Of a stretch of 38,190 nucleotides of DNA, positions 17,716 through 26,059 are shown in pieces. Below the pieces are notes generated by a model, which was given only the letters and a program-made list of their open reading frames with translations, searched no databases and was not told the origin of the DNA. The stretch is from an uncultured Pelagibacteraceae bacterium (lineage in GTDB: Bacteria > Pseudomonadota > Alphaproteobacteria > Pelagibacterales > Pelagibacteraceae). Both the position numbers and the translations under genes were made by a program. Where the stretch lies: assembly GCA_902558815.1 (NCBI GenBank), contig CACEFF010000010.1, positions 1 to 38,190 of the forward strand, in the 5' to 3' direction. How positions within the stretch are numbered: the first letter of the stretch is position 1; every line of letters begins with the position of its first letter.

Positions 17716-18712
17716 TTTCTTAACTGAAATAAAAAAAAAAATATCTAAACATAAGAATAATTGTAAGAATTATAAAAACTTTATAAATAGTAAAAATATT
17801 AATATTGATAAAATAAATAAATTAGAAAATATTCCATTTATTCATGTAAATATGTTTAAGGATTATGAATTGGTTAGTGTAAAAAGAGATAAAATTTTTT
17901 TAGAATTAAACTCATCAGGCACCTCAGGCAAAAGTTCTAAAATTTTTTTAGATAAAGAAAATTCGGTAAACCAAAAAAAATATCTACAAAAAATTCTTCA
18001 AAATGAATTTGGTCAAAAAAGACAACCATTTATAATTTTAGGTCAAAATCCTTTATTCTTAAAGGACCGACGAAAAATCGGTGCCCAAGTGGCTGCATTT
18101 TTAGGCTTTTCTTTAATTGGAAAAAATTTTTTTTATTTGAAAAATGAGTACGATAAAATTGATTATGAAGGGTTAAATAATTTTTTGAGCAAACACTGGA
18201 AAGAAAAAATATTAATTTTTGGTTTTACTTCTAAAGTCTATGAAATTTTAATTAATCAAATTAATAAAGATAAATTAAAATTTCCATTATTAAATGCCAC
18301 AATTATTCATGGGGGTGGATGGAAAAAATTAAATAATATTGGTTTAACTAATGATGATTTAAAAAAAGTGATTTATAAAAAACTTAAAATTAAAAAAGTT
18401 ATAAATTATTTTGGTTTTATAGAACAAACAGGATCAATTTTTTTAGAATGTTCGTTGGGTTATTTTCATACCAATGATATTGCAGATGTATATATAAGAG
18501 ACAAAGATTTGAATTTAGCGAAAAAAAATCAAGAGGGAATTTTACAGTGTATTTCAATAGTTCCCACAAGTTACCCAGGCAATTCTATTATCCTCGAAGA
18601 TAAAGCAATTTTTAAAGGTAATATTTGTAAATGTGGAAAACCCGGAAAAATTTTTACTGTTACAGGTAGATTGAACAAAGCTGATGTTAGGGGATGCAGT
18701 GATATCTCTTGA
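17708..18712 (+). CDS. luxE: LuxE-like acyl-protein synthetase
   Basis: It shows the adenylate-forming loop NSSGTSGKSSK (about residues 68-78), NYFGFIEQTGS, a Cys pair in NICKCGKPGK and a C-terminal RGCS with Cys330. In luminous bacteria a Cys near the C terminus of LuxE carries the acyl group before transfer to LuxC. The length of 334 residues is slightly under classical LuxE. It overlaps the ligase by eight bases and the LuxC-like gene by 29 bases, which implies coupled translation and a physical complex. No luciferase genes are present, so light production is not the function; it likely channels an activated acid into an aldehyde for glycan synthesis. Confidence 0.85.
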   Translation: MDNFLTEIKKKISKHKNNCKNYKNFINSKNINIDKINKLENIPFIHVNMFKDYELVSVKRDKIFLELNSSGTSGKSSKIFLDKENSVNQKKYLQKILQNEFGQKRQPFIILGQNPLFLKDRRKIGAQVAAFLGFSLIGKNFFYLKNEYDKIDYEGLNNFLSKHWKEKILIFGFTSKVYEILINQINKDKLKFPLLNATIIHGGGWKKLNNIGLTNDDLKKVIYKKLKIKKVINYFGFIEQTGSIFLECSLGYFHTNDIADVYIRDKDLNLAKKNQEGILQCISIVPTSYPGNSIILEDKAIFKGNICKCGKPGKIFTVTGRLNKADVRGCSDIS

Positions 18713-19892
18713 AAGTAAAGAAATTAATATTATCACAGGAAGTAAAAAGATTCTCAAAAAAAATTTAGTTCCATTTAATAAAGTATCATTAGATTTTCTT
18801 ACAAAATTATCCCAAACTATTTTAGAACAAAAAAAATATTATAAGTACAACGATCTAATCTCATTTGCTTTTTGGTGTAGAAAAGGTAATTTGAAAAAGA
18901 AACATTATAATTTTTTCAATCATAAAAGTCATATCACTAAAGGTTTAGGTATATTGTTACATGTACCACCTTCTAACACACCAGTAGCTGCTGCTTATTC
19001 GTTTGCCTTTGGTTTGCTCTCTGGAAATATGAATATAATAAGAATTTCAGATCCTAACCTTGAAAATATCAAAATACTATTAGGTATAATCCATAAATTA
19101 CTTAAAGTTAAAAAATTTAAAAAAATAAAAGAAAATAATACTTTTATATCTTATGAAAGAGAAACAAATGTTTCAAATAATTTGTCAAATTTAGTTGATG
19201 GAAGGGTAATATGGGGAGGCGAGAAAACTATAAAAGATTTCAAAAAAATGGATACAAAGAATTCTTGTAGAGATATCTTTTTCGATGATAAATATTCAAT
19301 CTCCATAATAGATTTTAAAAAATATTGTTTACTCTCTGAAGAAAAAAAAAATAATCTTATCAAAAACTTTTACAACGATACGTTTGTAATGGATCAAAAT
19401 GCGTGTTCGAGCCCACATCTTATATTTTGGCTTAATAAAAATTTAAGAAAAAATGATTTTTGGGAAAGATTAGATAATTTCGTTGAAAAAAAATATGAAC
19501 TTACTAAAGATTTACAAAATATAAAATACGATAGACTTAATAAAATTTTGTTTAAATTTGATTTTTTAAAAGAAAGTAAAAATTTAAAAAGAATTTCTAT
19601 TTATAAAGTTAATAATTTAAATTCAGAAATCATTAATTTACGAGGATATGCGGGTATTTTTTTTGAAACTGAAATCAAAAACTTGAATATTTTAGAAAAA
19701 GTAATTAATGAAAAATTTCAGACTGTTACTTATTTTGGTATTAATAGATTAACATTAGAAAATTTAGCAGAAAAAAATGATGTAACAGGATTATGTAGAA
19801 TTGTTCCAATAGGTCAAGCAATTGACATGGATTTGATTTGGGATGGAAAAAATGTGTTAAATGAATTAACAAGATTAATAGAGGTAAGATAA
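18684..19892 (+). CDS. luxC: LuxC-like acyl-CoA/acyl-enzyme reductase
   Basis: This aldehyde-dehydrogenase-fold protein has HVPPSNTPV, LLSGNMNIIR, and the catalytic Cys241 in DQNACSSPH, where the acyl thioester would be reduced with NADPH to an aldehyde. At 402 residues it is shorter than luminous LuxC (about 480) but within the range of non-luminous homologues. The ATG start overlaps luxE by 29 bases; a GTG at 18699 would shorten the overlap. The released aldehyde is a chemically suitable acceptor for the split transketolase encoded downstream; that link is inference. Confidence 0.85.
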   Translation: MLGDAVISLESKEINIITGSKKILKKNLVPFNKVSLDFLTKLSQTILEQKKYYKYNDLISFAFWCRKGNLKKKHYNFFNHKSHITKGLGILLHVPPSNTPVAAAYSFAFGLLSGNMNIIRISDPNLENIKILLGIIHKLLKVKKFKKIKENNTFISYERETNVSNNLSNLVDGRVIWGGEKTIKDFKKMDTKNSCRDIFFDDKYSISIIDFKKYCLLSEEKKNNLIKNFYNDTFVMDQNACSSPHLIFWLNKNLRKNDFWERLDNFVEKKYELTKDLQNIKYDRLNKILFKFDFLKESKNLKRISIYKVNNLNSEIINLRGYAGIFFETEIKNLNILEKVINEKFQTVTYFGINRLTLENLAEKNDVTGLCRIVPIGQAIDMDLIWDGKNVLNELTRLIEVR

Positions 19893-20342
19893 TTGATATT
19901 AGATAAAAAAAAAATTTTAGAATTTCAAAAAAATCGAGATCCATATTTAATGATAGATCATGTTGATGAAGTAAAACCAGGAGTTATGGCAAGAGGTTAT
20001 AAGTTATTAAAAAAAAATGAGTGGTTTTTTGACGTGCATTGGCCAGGTGACCCAAATATGCCAGGAGCTTTACAATTGGAATCTTTGATGCAAATGGCAT
20101 CAATTGCTATACTGACACTGCCTGAAAAAAAAGGTAAACTGTTATATTTAACTAATGTCGACAATATGAAATTAACAAAAAAAGTTCTCCCAGAAAACAA
20201 AATGATGATAAACTCAAGGATTATCTCTTTTAAAAGAGGATTGGCCATATGTGAAGGTGAAACTGAAGTTAATGGAGAAATAGCTTGTAAAGCAAAATTT
20301 AAGTTGATATTGCCTGATGAAATAAATAAGTATAGGGTTTAA
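19893..20342 (+). CDS. FabZ/FabA-like hot-dog dehydratase
   Basis: The 149-residue protein aligns by eye with 3-hydroxyacyl-ACP dehydratases: DPYLMIDHVDEV, NEWFFDVHWPG (His49 replaces the GHFPG histidine), MPGALQLESLMQMA (Glu63 as the catalytic acid). Both catalytic residues are kept. The start is TTG at 19893, directly after the LuxC stop, with GAGG at 19881-19884; no ATG is available before residue 20. Use of TTG fits translational coupling. It would dehydrate a 3-hydroxyacyl thioester, or act as a hot-dog thioesterase, within this cluster. It is not in a lipid A or fatty-acid operon, so a housekeeping role is unlikely. Confidence 0.8.
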   Translation: MILDKKKILEFQKNRDPYLMIDHVDEVKPGVMARGYKLLKKNEWFFDVHWPGDPNMPGALQLESLMQMASIAILTLPEKKGKLLYLTNVDNMKLTKKVLPENKMMINSRIISFKRGLAICEGETEVNGEIACKAKFKLILPDEINKYRV

Positions 20343-21401
20343 ATGCCAATTGCTTCATCATTACTCAAAAAACCAAAGTTAGTGAAAAAACTTAAAGCGT
20401 TTTACGATTATGTTAATAAAAACAATGGTCAAGTAGGTACAAAAACACGAGGCATAGATTTAAATTTTAATAATGCTTGTAACTTGAGATGTAAATATTG
20501 TTTTACAAACTCACCTAAAGGAGATCATGTTAAAGAATATTTAGATTATAAAGCTATCGCTAGATTAGCTGATGAGGCCGATGAACTAGGATATTTTGAG
20601 TTTGATTTACAAGGTGGTGAATTATTGCTTCAACCAAAAAAACTTTTTAAAGTTTTAGAGGCTATTAAACCAGAGAGATTTTACTTATATTTAACTACCA
20701 ATGGTTACTACCTTGATGAAAAAATGGCAAAAAGACTTGCAGAGGCAAATGTAAGTCGTGTTTCAGTGAGTATTGATAGTATGGATGAAAAAATTCATGA
20801 TGAAATAAGAGGAAGAAAAGAGTCATGGAAAAGAGCAATAGCTGCTTTAGAACATGTAAGAAATAATGGAATGGATCCCTATCTAAATATAACAGTTGGT
20901 CATTACAACGCAAATACTGACCACTTTAAACAATTGCTTGATTATTCAAAACAAAAAAAATACAAAACATTATTGAATGTTGCTGTACCAGCAGGCATGT
21001 GGCAAAAAATGGATGATATTATTTGTGATGATAAAGATAGAGACTACTTAAGAAAAATTAGAAAGGAATATAAAAATTTAGTAAGAAATGTTTGGAACCC
21101 ATTTGATAAAAATCATGAAAAAATTCTTGGCTGCACAACTGTAAATAGACTTTATATCACTCCTCTAGGAGATGTATTAGTTTGTCCGTATGTTCATATA
21201 AAAATCGGAAACATTTTTGAAAAACCATTAAAAGAAATAGTTGATTTTGGTTTTAGAATTAAATACTTCAAAAATCATAGTGACCTATGTTTAGCTGGAG
21301 AAGACAAAGAATTTATAAATAAATTCATGACAAAATCAGGCCAATCAATTTTTAAACCAGCACTTGCTAAAGATATATTTTCGAAAGAAGACTATATATA
21401 G
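20343..21401 (+). CDS. Radical SAM enzyme with twitch/SPASM-like C terminus
   Basis: The cluster motif C46-x3-C50-x2-C53 lies in NACNLRCKYCF, followed by DLQGGELLL and SVSIDSMDE, as in MoaA/SPASM-type proteins. Further cysteines at 264, 281 and 316 (GCTTV, VCPYV, LCLAG) could bind one auxiliary Fe-S cluster. At 352 residues it fits a radical SAM core plus a shortened SPASM (twitch) domain. No peptide substrate gene is nearby, so it more likely acts on a small molecule or sugar, for example by oxidation, epimerisation or dehydration. It starts immediately after the dehydratase stop. The codons and protein are less Lys/Asn-rich than its neighbours, hinting at a more conserved enzyme. Confidence 0.85.
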   Translation: MPIASSLLKKPKLVKKLKAFYDYVNKNNGQVGTKTRGIDLNFNNACNLRCKYCFTNSPKGDHVKEYLDYKAIARLADEADELGYFEFDLQGGELLLQPKKLFKVLEAIKPERFYLYLTTNGYYLDEKMAKRLAEANVSRVSVSIDSMDEKIHDEIRGRKESWKRAIAALEHVRNNGMDPYLNITVGHYNANTDHFKQLLDYSKQKKYKTLLNVAVPAGMWQKMDDIICDDKDRDYLRKIRKEYKNLVRNVWNPFDKNHEKILGCTTVNRLYITPLGDVLVCPYVHIKIGNIFEKPLKEIVDFGFRIKYFKNHSDLCLAGEDKEFINKFMTKSGQSIFKPALAKDIFSKEDYI

Positions 21402-21412
21402 ATATTTATCTA

Positions 21413-22153
21413 ATGCTCAAAAATCATACCGCAATGATCACTGGTAGCTCGGGTGGAATAGGCTCTAAAACTATTGAAATTTTCTCTAAAAATAATGCAA
21501 ATATTATAGCTTGCTCAAGGAAATTAGATAAAAATTTTGATATCTTTTGCAGAGATTTGGAAAAAAAATACCAAAATAAAATTTTTAACTATTATTTTGA
21601 TGTACTTAATGAAAAGGAATTTAAGGCAAGTTTAGAGAAGATTAACTTAAATCATCAAAATATTGATATTTTAGTAAATGCCGCAGGTGAAGTCTCTAAT
21701 GATTTATTCCAAATGACAACGAATGATAAATTTAAACAGATTTTTGAAGTAAATTATTTTTCCCAAATAAAGATTATTCAGTCAGTATTAAAAAAAATGA
21801 TTAAGAATAAACGGGGAAGTATTATAAATATTTCATCCAGCTCTGCTTTTGAATTCAATATTGGCAGATCAGCATATTCTTCAGCGAAATCAGCAATAAT
21901 AGCTTTATCAAATGTTTTATCTAGAGAAGTTGGAAGGTTTAATATAAGAGTAAATACAATCTCACCAGGTTTAACAAATACAAAAATGCTAAATAATAGT
22001 TCAACTAAAGAAGTCATAAATCAAAAAATTAAAGAAATATCTCTTAAAAGAATTGCAGAGCCTGAGGAAATAGCAAAAACAATCCTTTTTTTGGCATCTG
22101 ATCAATCATCATACATAACAGGTGAAGTTATCAAAATTGATGGTGGTTTATAA
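21413..22153 (+). CDS. FabG-like short-chain dehydrogenase/reductase
   Basis: A classical SDR of 246 residues with TGSSGGIG (10-17) for NAD(P)H, NAAG, the catalytic Ser in INISSSSAF, Y155 and K159 (AYSSAKSA), and a C-terminal ITGEVIKIDGG. It would reduce a keto group to an alcohol. It overlaps the transketolase N-subunit gene by one base (TAATG). It could reduce a 3-oxoacyl thioester, or the ketone made by transketolase; the sequence does not decide between these. Confidence 0.85.
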   Translation: MLKNHTAMITGSSGGIGSKTIEIFSKNNANIIACSRKLDKNFDIFCRDLEKKYQNKIFNYYFDVLNEKEFKASLEKINLNHQNIDILVNAAGEVSNDLFQMTTNDKFKQIFEVNYFSQIKIIQSVLKKMIKNKRGSIINISSSSAFEFNIGRSAYSSAKSAIIALSNVLSREVGRFNIRVNTISPGLTNTKMLNNSSTKEVINQKIKEISLKRIAEPEEIAKTILFLASDQSSYITGEVIKIDGGL

Positions 22154-22971
22154 TGTCCACTACTAATATCAATCAATTAATTGTTAAATCCTCAAAAATA
22201 AGAAAAAATATTCTGAAGGCTGCATATTTAGCAGGTTCAAGCAGCTCTCATTTTGGAGGTGCATTATCGTCTGTTGATATATTAACTGCACTTTATTTTT
22301 CTGAAATGAATATAAGTATAGACAATATAAATGATCAGAGTAGAGATAGATTTATATTGAGCAAGGGCCATGGTTGTTTAAGTTTGTATTCGACTCTTGT
22401 TGAAAAAAATATTATTTCCTCGAAAGATTTAGAAAAATTTGAAAAAAACGGCTCCGATCTTCTTGGTCATCCAATAATTAATAGAGATATAGGCATTGAA
22501 TTTTCAAATGGAAGTTTAGGTATGGGTTTGTCATTAGGAATTGGATCGGCACTAGCAATTAAAAAAAAAGGCTTGATTTCTAGAGTGTTTGTAATGCTGG
22601 GGGATGGAGAGTGTAACGAAGGCTCAGTTTGGGAGTCAGTAATGCTTGGCCATAGTTTAAATTTGGATAATTTAGTTGTAATAGTTGATAGAAATAATTT
22701 TCAACAAACAGGATCAAACAAAGAAATTTTAGATATAGGAAATATCACAAAAATCTTTAAAGGATTTTCTTGGGATACTCATGAGATTGATGGTCATAAC
22801 CTAAATGAAATAATTAAAGTTTTAAAATTAAAAAGTAATGGGCCTAAAGCAATTATTGCGAACACAATTAAAGGAAAAGGATTTAGTTTTTCAGAAAATA
22901 ATAATGATTGGCATCATAAAATTTTAACGAAAGAAATGTATGAATTAGCTTTAAAAGAACTAAATGATTAA
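22153..22971 (+). CDS. Transketolase, N-terminal (TPP-binding) subunit
   Basis: The 272-residue subunit holds the thiamine-diphosphate motif GDGECNEG...N (residues 150-181), SHFGG with His33, KGHG (71-74) and the family's SLGMGLSLG. It forms the first half of a split transketolase; the second half is encoded next with an eight-base overlap. Split transketolases in glycan and secondary-metabolite clusters often act on non-standard acceptors. Here the partner could be the aldehyde made by the LuxE/LuxC pair. A housekeeping pentose-phosphate role is less likely given the operon, but cannot be ruled out by sequence. Confidence 0.9.
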   Translation: MSTTNINQLIVKSSKIRKNILKAAYLAGSSSSHFGGALSSVDILTALYFSEMNISIDNINDQSRDRFILSKGHGCLSLYSTLVEKNIISSKDLEKFEKNGSDLLGHPIINRDIGIEFSNGSLGMGLSLGIGSALAIKKKGLISRVFVMLGDGECNEGSVWESVMLGHSLNLDNLVVIVDRNNFQQTGSNKEILDIGNITKIFKGFSWDTHEIDGHNLNEIIKVLKLKSNGPKAIIANTIKGKGFSFSENNNDWHHKILTKEMYELALKELND

Positions 22972-23938
22972 ATTTGATAAGAACAAAATAAAATTACTAT
23001 CTACTATTGGTCCAAGAGCATCTGTAGGACTTCATCTTTTGGAAGTTGTAAAAAAAAATAAAAATATTATGGTTTTAACTTCAGATGTATCAACTTCAGC
23101 AGGATTAGATAGATTTAGAAAAAAATATACCGAAAACTATATTGAAGTTGGAATAGCTGAACAAAACTTAATGGGTGTTGCAGCAGGCTTATCACTAGAA
23201 GGTTATGATGTTATCACTACTACCTTCGCGCCTTTTCAGACGATGAGGTGTTGTGAGCAAATTAAAGTAAATTTAGGTTATATGAAATCCAAAGTAACAA
23301 TGATTGGGATTGCAAGTGGCTTAGTTCTAGGTCAACTTGGCTATACGCATTGCTGCATTGAAGATCTAGGAGTAATAAAATCAATTCCCAATATTTGTGT
23401 AATATCACCTTCGGATAGTCTAGAAACTTTAAAAGCGATTGACGCATCTCTTAAATCAAACAAAAGTACCTACATAAGACTTACTGGAGGTGCAAATAAT
23501 CCAATAATTAATTTGCAGGATTACAATTTCGAAATTGGTAAACCTGTGGAAATTATTCAAGGAAAGGATGTGACTATTTTTTCAACCGGCGCAATTACAA
23601 ATGAAGCTATAAGAGCTGCAGAAATTTTAAATAAGAGCAATGTTTCTTGCTCAGTTGTAAATGTTCATACATTAAAACCCGTAAATATTAAGAATTTTGA
23701 AAACTATTTAGATAATAAAAAATTATTAGTAACAGTCGAGGAGCATAACACCACCGGTGGTCTTGGATCAACTATATCTGATTTGATGTCTCAGAAAAGT
23801 AATTTATCTAAACTTATAAAATTTGGCGTGAATGATAATTATAATTTCCACGGCGATTATGAATATTTAAAAAAAAGTCATGGCTTAGATGGTAAAAATA
23901 TAGCAGATAAAATTTTATTAAATTTAAAAAAAACTTGA
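22964..23938 (+). CDS. Transketolase, C-terminal subunit
   Basis: The 324-residue subunit contains the pyrimidine-binding domain with the activating glutamate E66 in EVGIAEQNLMG, followed by TTFAPFQTMRCCEQIK, and the C-terminal transketolase domain with VNVHTLKPV and VEEHNTTGGLGS. It pairs with the N-terminal subunit to make the active site at the dimer interface. It is translationally coupled to it by overlap, and 31 bases precede the ACP gene. Confidence 0.9.
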   Translation: MIKFDKNKIKLLSTIGPRASVGLHLLEVVKKNKNIMVLTSDVSTSAGLDRFRKKYTENYIEVGIAEQNLMGVAAGLSLEGYDVITTTFAPFQTMRCCEQIKVNLGYMKSKVTMIGIASGLVLGQLGYTHCCIEDLGVIKSIPNICVISPSDSLETLKAIDASLKSNKSTYIRLTGGANNPIINLQDYNFEIGKPVEIIQGKDVTIFSTGAITNEAIRAAEILNKSNVSCSVVNVHTLKPVNIKNFENYLDNKKLLVTVEEHNTTGGLGSTISDLMSQKSNLSKLIKFGVNDNYNFHGDYEYLKKSHGLDGKNIADKILLNLKKT

Positions 23939-23969
23939 CAATATTATTAATTAAAATACCAGGTACCTT

Positions 23970-24209
23970 ATGAGTAAAAATGATTACAACGCAGTTTTTT
24001 ATGAAACCTTATCAATAGAAAAAGATAAAGATATAACAAAGCTTAAATATCAAGACATAGAAGAGTGGGATTCTATTGGCCATATGTCGTTAGTTTCAAA
24101 TCTTGAGGATAAATTTCAAATTTCATTTGAAACAGATGATATTGTAGATTTTAGCTCATATTCAAAAGGCATTGAAATTCTAAAAAAATATAAAGTTGAA
24201 ATCAAATAG
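23970..24209 (+). CDS. Acyl carrier protein (second copy)
   Basis: This 79-residue acidic protein has the phosphopantetheine site EEWDSIGHMS with Ser35, and ACP-like helices. It is not a close copy of the ACP at 7337-7555, so the two likely serve separate pathways. Its position at the end of the ligase-luxE-luxC-reductase-transketolase run suggests it carries the acyl intermediate made there, loaded by the ligase at 16294-17715. Confidence 0.88.
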   Translation: MSKNDYNAVFYETLSIEKDKDITKLKYQDIEEWDSIGHMSLVSNLEDKFQISFETDDIVDFSSYSKGIEILKKYKVEIK

Positions 24210-24330
24210 ATCAATTAAAAGAATTGATTGTAATAAAGTTGATAGTATAATTATCCAGTATTTTAATTTTTCAATAATAATGTTTTTCAAAAAAATTTTA
24301 GTTAAAAAAATTTGCAATTATATCAAATGA
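24196..24330 (+). pseudogene. Possible remnant of a second NodB-type deacetylase 3' end
   Basis: In a frame other than the ACP's, a 44-codon reading from TTG 24196 to TGA 24330 contains KRIDCNKVDS, matching the C-terminal RRIDCNEVEK of the deacetylase at 15282-16214. Sixteen bases are identical (16175-16190 and 24219-24234). The rest has no recognisable deacetylase sequence, and its stop overlaps the ABC gene start (ATGA). It may mark a recombination scar or be chance similarity. Confidence 0.35.
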
Positions 24331-26033
24331 ATTTTTCTAAGATTTTTAAAATAATTAAACTTTTTCCCTCTAAACATATAAAAATTGCTTTCTCAATCTT
24401 GTTCCTCAGCGTTTTCACAATGTTAATCGAAATTGTTACTGTATCATTAATTGCCCCGCTCACTTCATCAATGCTTACAAGTGAAACTTTTGAAAATCAA
24501 AATTATATAAATAAAATAGTTTTTAATTTATTTGAAAAAAGTAATTTCGAGAATTTGTTAATTTTTTGTTTAGTTCTTTTTGCTTTTTTTTTTATTGTAA
24601 GAGTAATTTTCAGTTTAATTTTACAACTATTGAGTACATTATTTTCTTTTAAAATTTTTGAATATCTCACAAAAAAAATTCTTAAGATTTATTTATTAAA
24701 AAAATGGAGCTATTTTATTAATAAAAATACTGCTGAAGTAATGAGAAATGTTCTTGATGAGGCTGGACTTTTTAGATCTTCTATTATTTTACCAATAACA
24801 AATATTATTTCCGAACTATTTATTTTTGTAGGAATAATTTCTTTTTTATTAATTTATGAAACATATACAACATTAATGATTATTGTTACTTTTTTATCTA
24901 TTGGAATATCATATAGATATTTTTTTAAAAATAAGATTAATTTACTGGCTTCAAGTCGGCAGTTTTACTCTACAAAAGTAAATAAGAATTTATTGGAAAT
25001 TTTTAAATTAATCAAAGAAATTAAGCTTTCTTTTAAGGAGGACTTTTTCTATAAAAATTACAGTAAAAATGTAACTAATTATATAAGCTCTAATTTTTCA
25101 TATAATTTTATTTCTTTGATACCAAGATATTTATTAGAATTGGTGGTATTGATTATCTTTTTTTCGATAATAGGTTTTAATTATCTATCTAATGACAATT
25201 TTATAAGTTTTATTCCTGTCGTAAGTGTCTACATGCTGGCAGCTCTCAGGATAATGCCTGGGATAGTAAAAATTCTTAGATCATTTCAAGCAATTGATTG
25301 GGGCACAAAAACAGTAGAGGTTATCTATGATCTTATAAATTCTGAAAATACTGACATTGATTTAGAAAGCTCAAAAAATATAAAGAAACTTAATTTTCAA
25401 AAAAAAATTAGATTAGTTGATTTACATTTTAGTTATAAAAATAAAATTATCTTAGAAAATTTTAATTTTGAAATAAATAAATATGATGTAGTTGGCATAA
25501 TTGGTAAAAGTGGTTCAGGTAAGACAACTTTAGTGAATATTTTAATGGGTTTATTAAGCCCGTCTAAAGGTAAAATAGAAGTGGATGAAATTGATATTTC
25601 GAAGAACATTAAGGGTTGGCAAAAAAATTTATTTTTAGTCCAACAGGACAATTATATGTTTGATGATACTATTAAAAAAAATATTATTTTAGGCTTGAAT
25701 GAAGAGAACATCAATTATGATAGATATCATGAGAGCATTCAAGATGCAGTTTTAAAGGATTTTATAAATAGTTTACCAGAAAAAGATAATACTATTACAG
25801 GAGAGGATGGAATTAAAATATCCGGAGGACAAAAACAACGTCTTTCTATTGCTAGAGCACTTTATCATAATCCAGAAGTTTTGGTTTTAGATGAGGCCAC
25901 TAGTTCATTAGATTTAGAAACAGAAAATGAAATTTTAAGTAGTTTGAATAATATCAAAGGCAAGAAGACTATATTTATTATAAGCCATAGAGAAAGCTCA
26001 TTAAAATTGTGTAATAAAATTATTAGGTTATAG
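24327..26033 (+). CDS. ABC exporter half-transporter (MsbA/PglK-like)
   Basis: Six hydrophobic membrane segments occupy about residues 15-310, followed by an ATPase domain with Walker A GKSGSGKTT, signature SGGQKQR, Walker B VLVLDEATSSLD and the H-loop His in ISHR. The 568-residue length from the ATG at 24327 is typical; a TTG at 24312 would add five residues. Relatives flip lipid-linked oligosaccharides or lipid A. As the last gene of this plus-strand run it could move the finished lipid-linked product to the periplasm. No separate Wzx flippase is visible, which supports that, but the substrate is inferred. Confidence 0.85.
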   Translation: MNFSKIFKIIKLFPSKHIKIAFSILFLSVFTMLIEIVTVSLIAPLTSSMLTSETFENQNYINKIVFNLFEKSNFENLLIFCLVLFAFFFIVRVIFSLILQLLSTLFSFKIFEYLTKKILKIYLLKKWSYFINKNTAEVMRNVLDEAGLFRSSIILPITNIISELFIFVGIISFLLIYETYTTLMIIVTFLSIGISYRYFFKNKINLLASSRQFYSTKVNKNLLEIFKLIKEIKLSFKEDFFYKNYSKNVTNYISSNFSYNFISLIPRYLLELVVLIIFFSIIGFNYLSNDNFISFIPVVSVYMLAALRIMPGIVKILRSFQAIDWGTKTVEVIYDLINSENTDIDLESSKNIKKLNFQKKIRLVDLHFSYKNKIILENFNFEINKYDVVGIIGKSGSGKTTLVNILMGLLSPSKGKIEVDEIDISKNIKGWQKNLFLVQQDNYMFDDTIKKNIILGLNEENINYDRYHESIQDAVLKDFINSLPEKDNTITGEDGIKISGGQKQRLSIARALYHNPEVLVLDEATSSLDLETENEILSSLNNIKGKKTIFIISHRESSLKLCNKIIRL

Positions 26034-26035
26034 AG

Positions 26036-26059
26036 TAATAATTTTGAACAAATTTATTA
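26036..26059. terminator. Imperfect stem-loop between convergent genes
   Basis: TAATAATTTT (26036-26045) can pair with AAATTTATTA (26050-26059) with one T-T mismatch around a GAAC loop, spanning the gap between the ABC gene stop and the minus-strand stop at 26057. No clear T-run follows on the plus strand. It is only a candidate bidirectional terminator. Confidence 0.3.

Noticed and set aside
17708..19892. LuxE and LuxC as evidence of bioluminescence
   Set aside because: No luxA, luxB or luxD is present, and the surrounding genes are for glycans and acyl carriers. Homologues occur widely in non-luminous bacteria.
19893..20342. FabZ-like protein as the housekeeping fatty-acid dehydratase
   Set aside because: The lipid A and fatty-acid neighbours usual for fabZ (lpxD, lpxA) are absent, and the gene is coupled to luxC through a TTG start.
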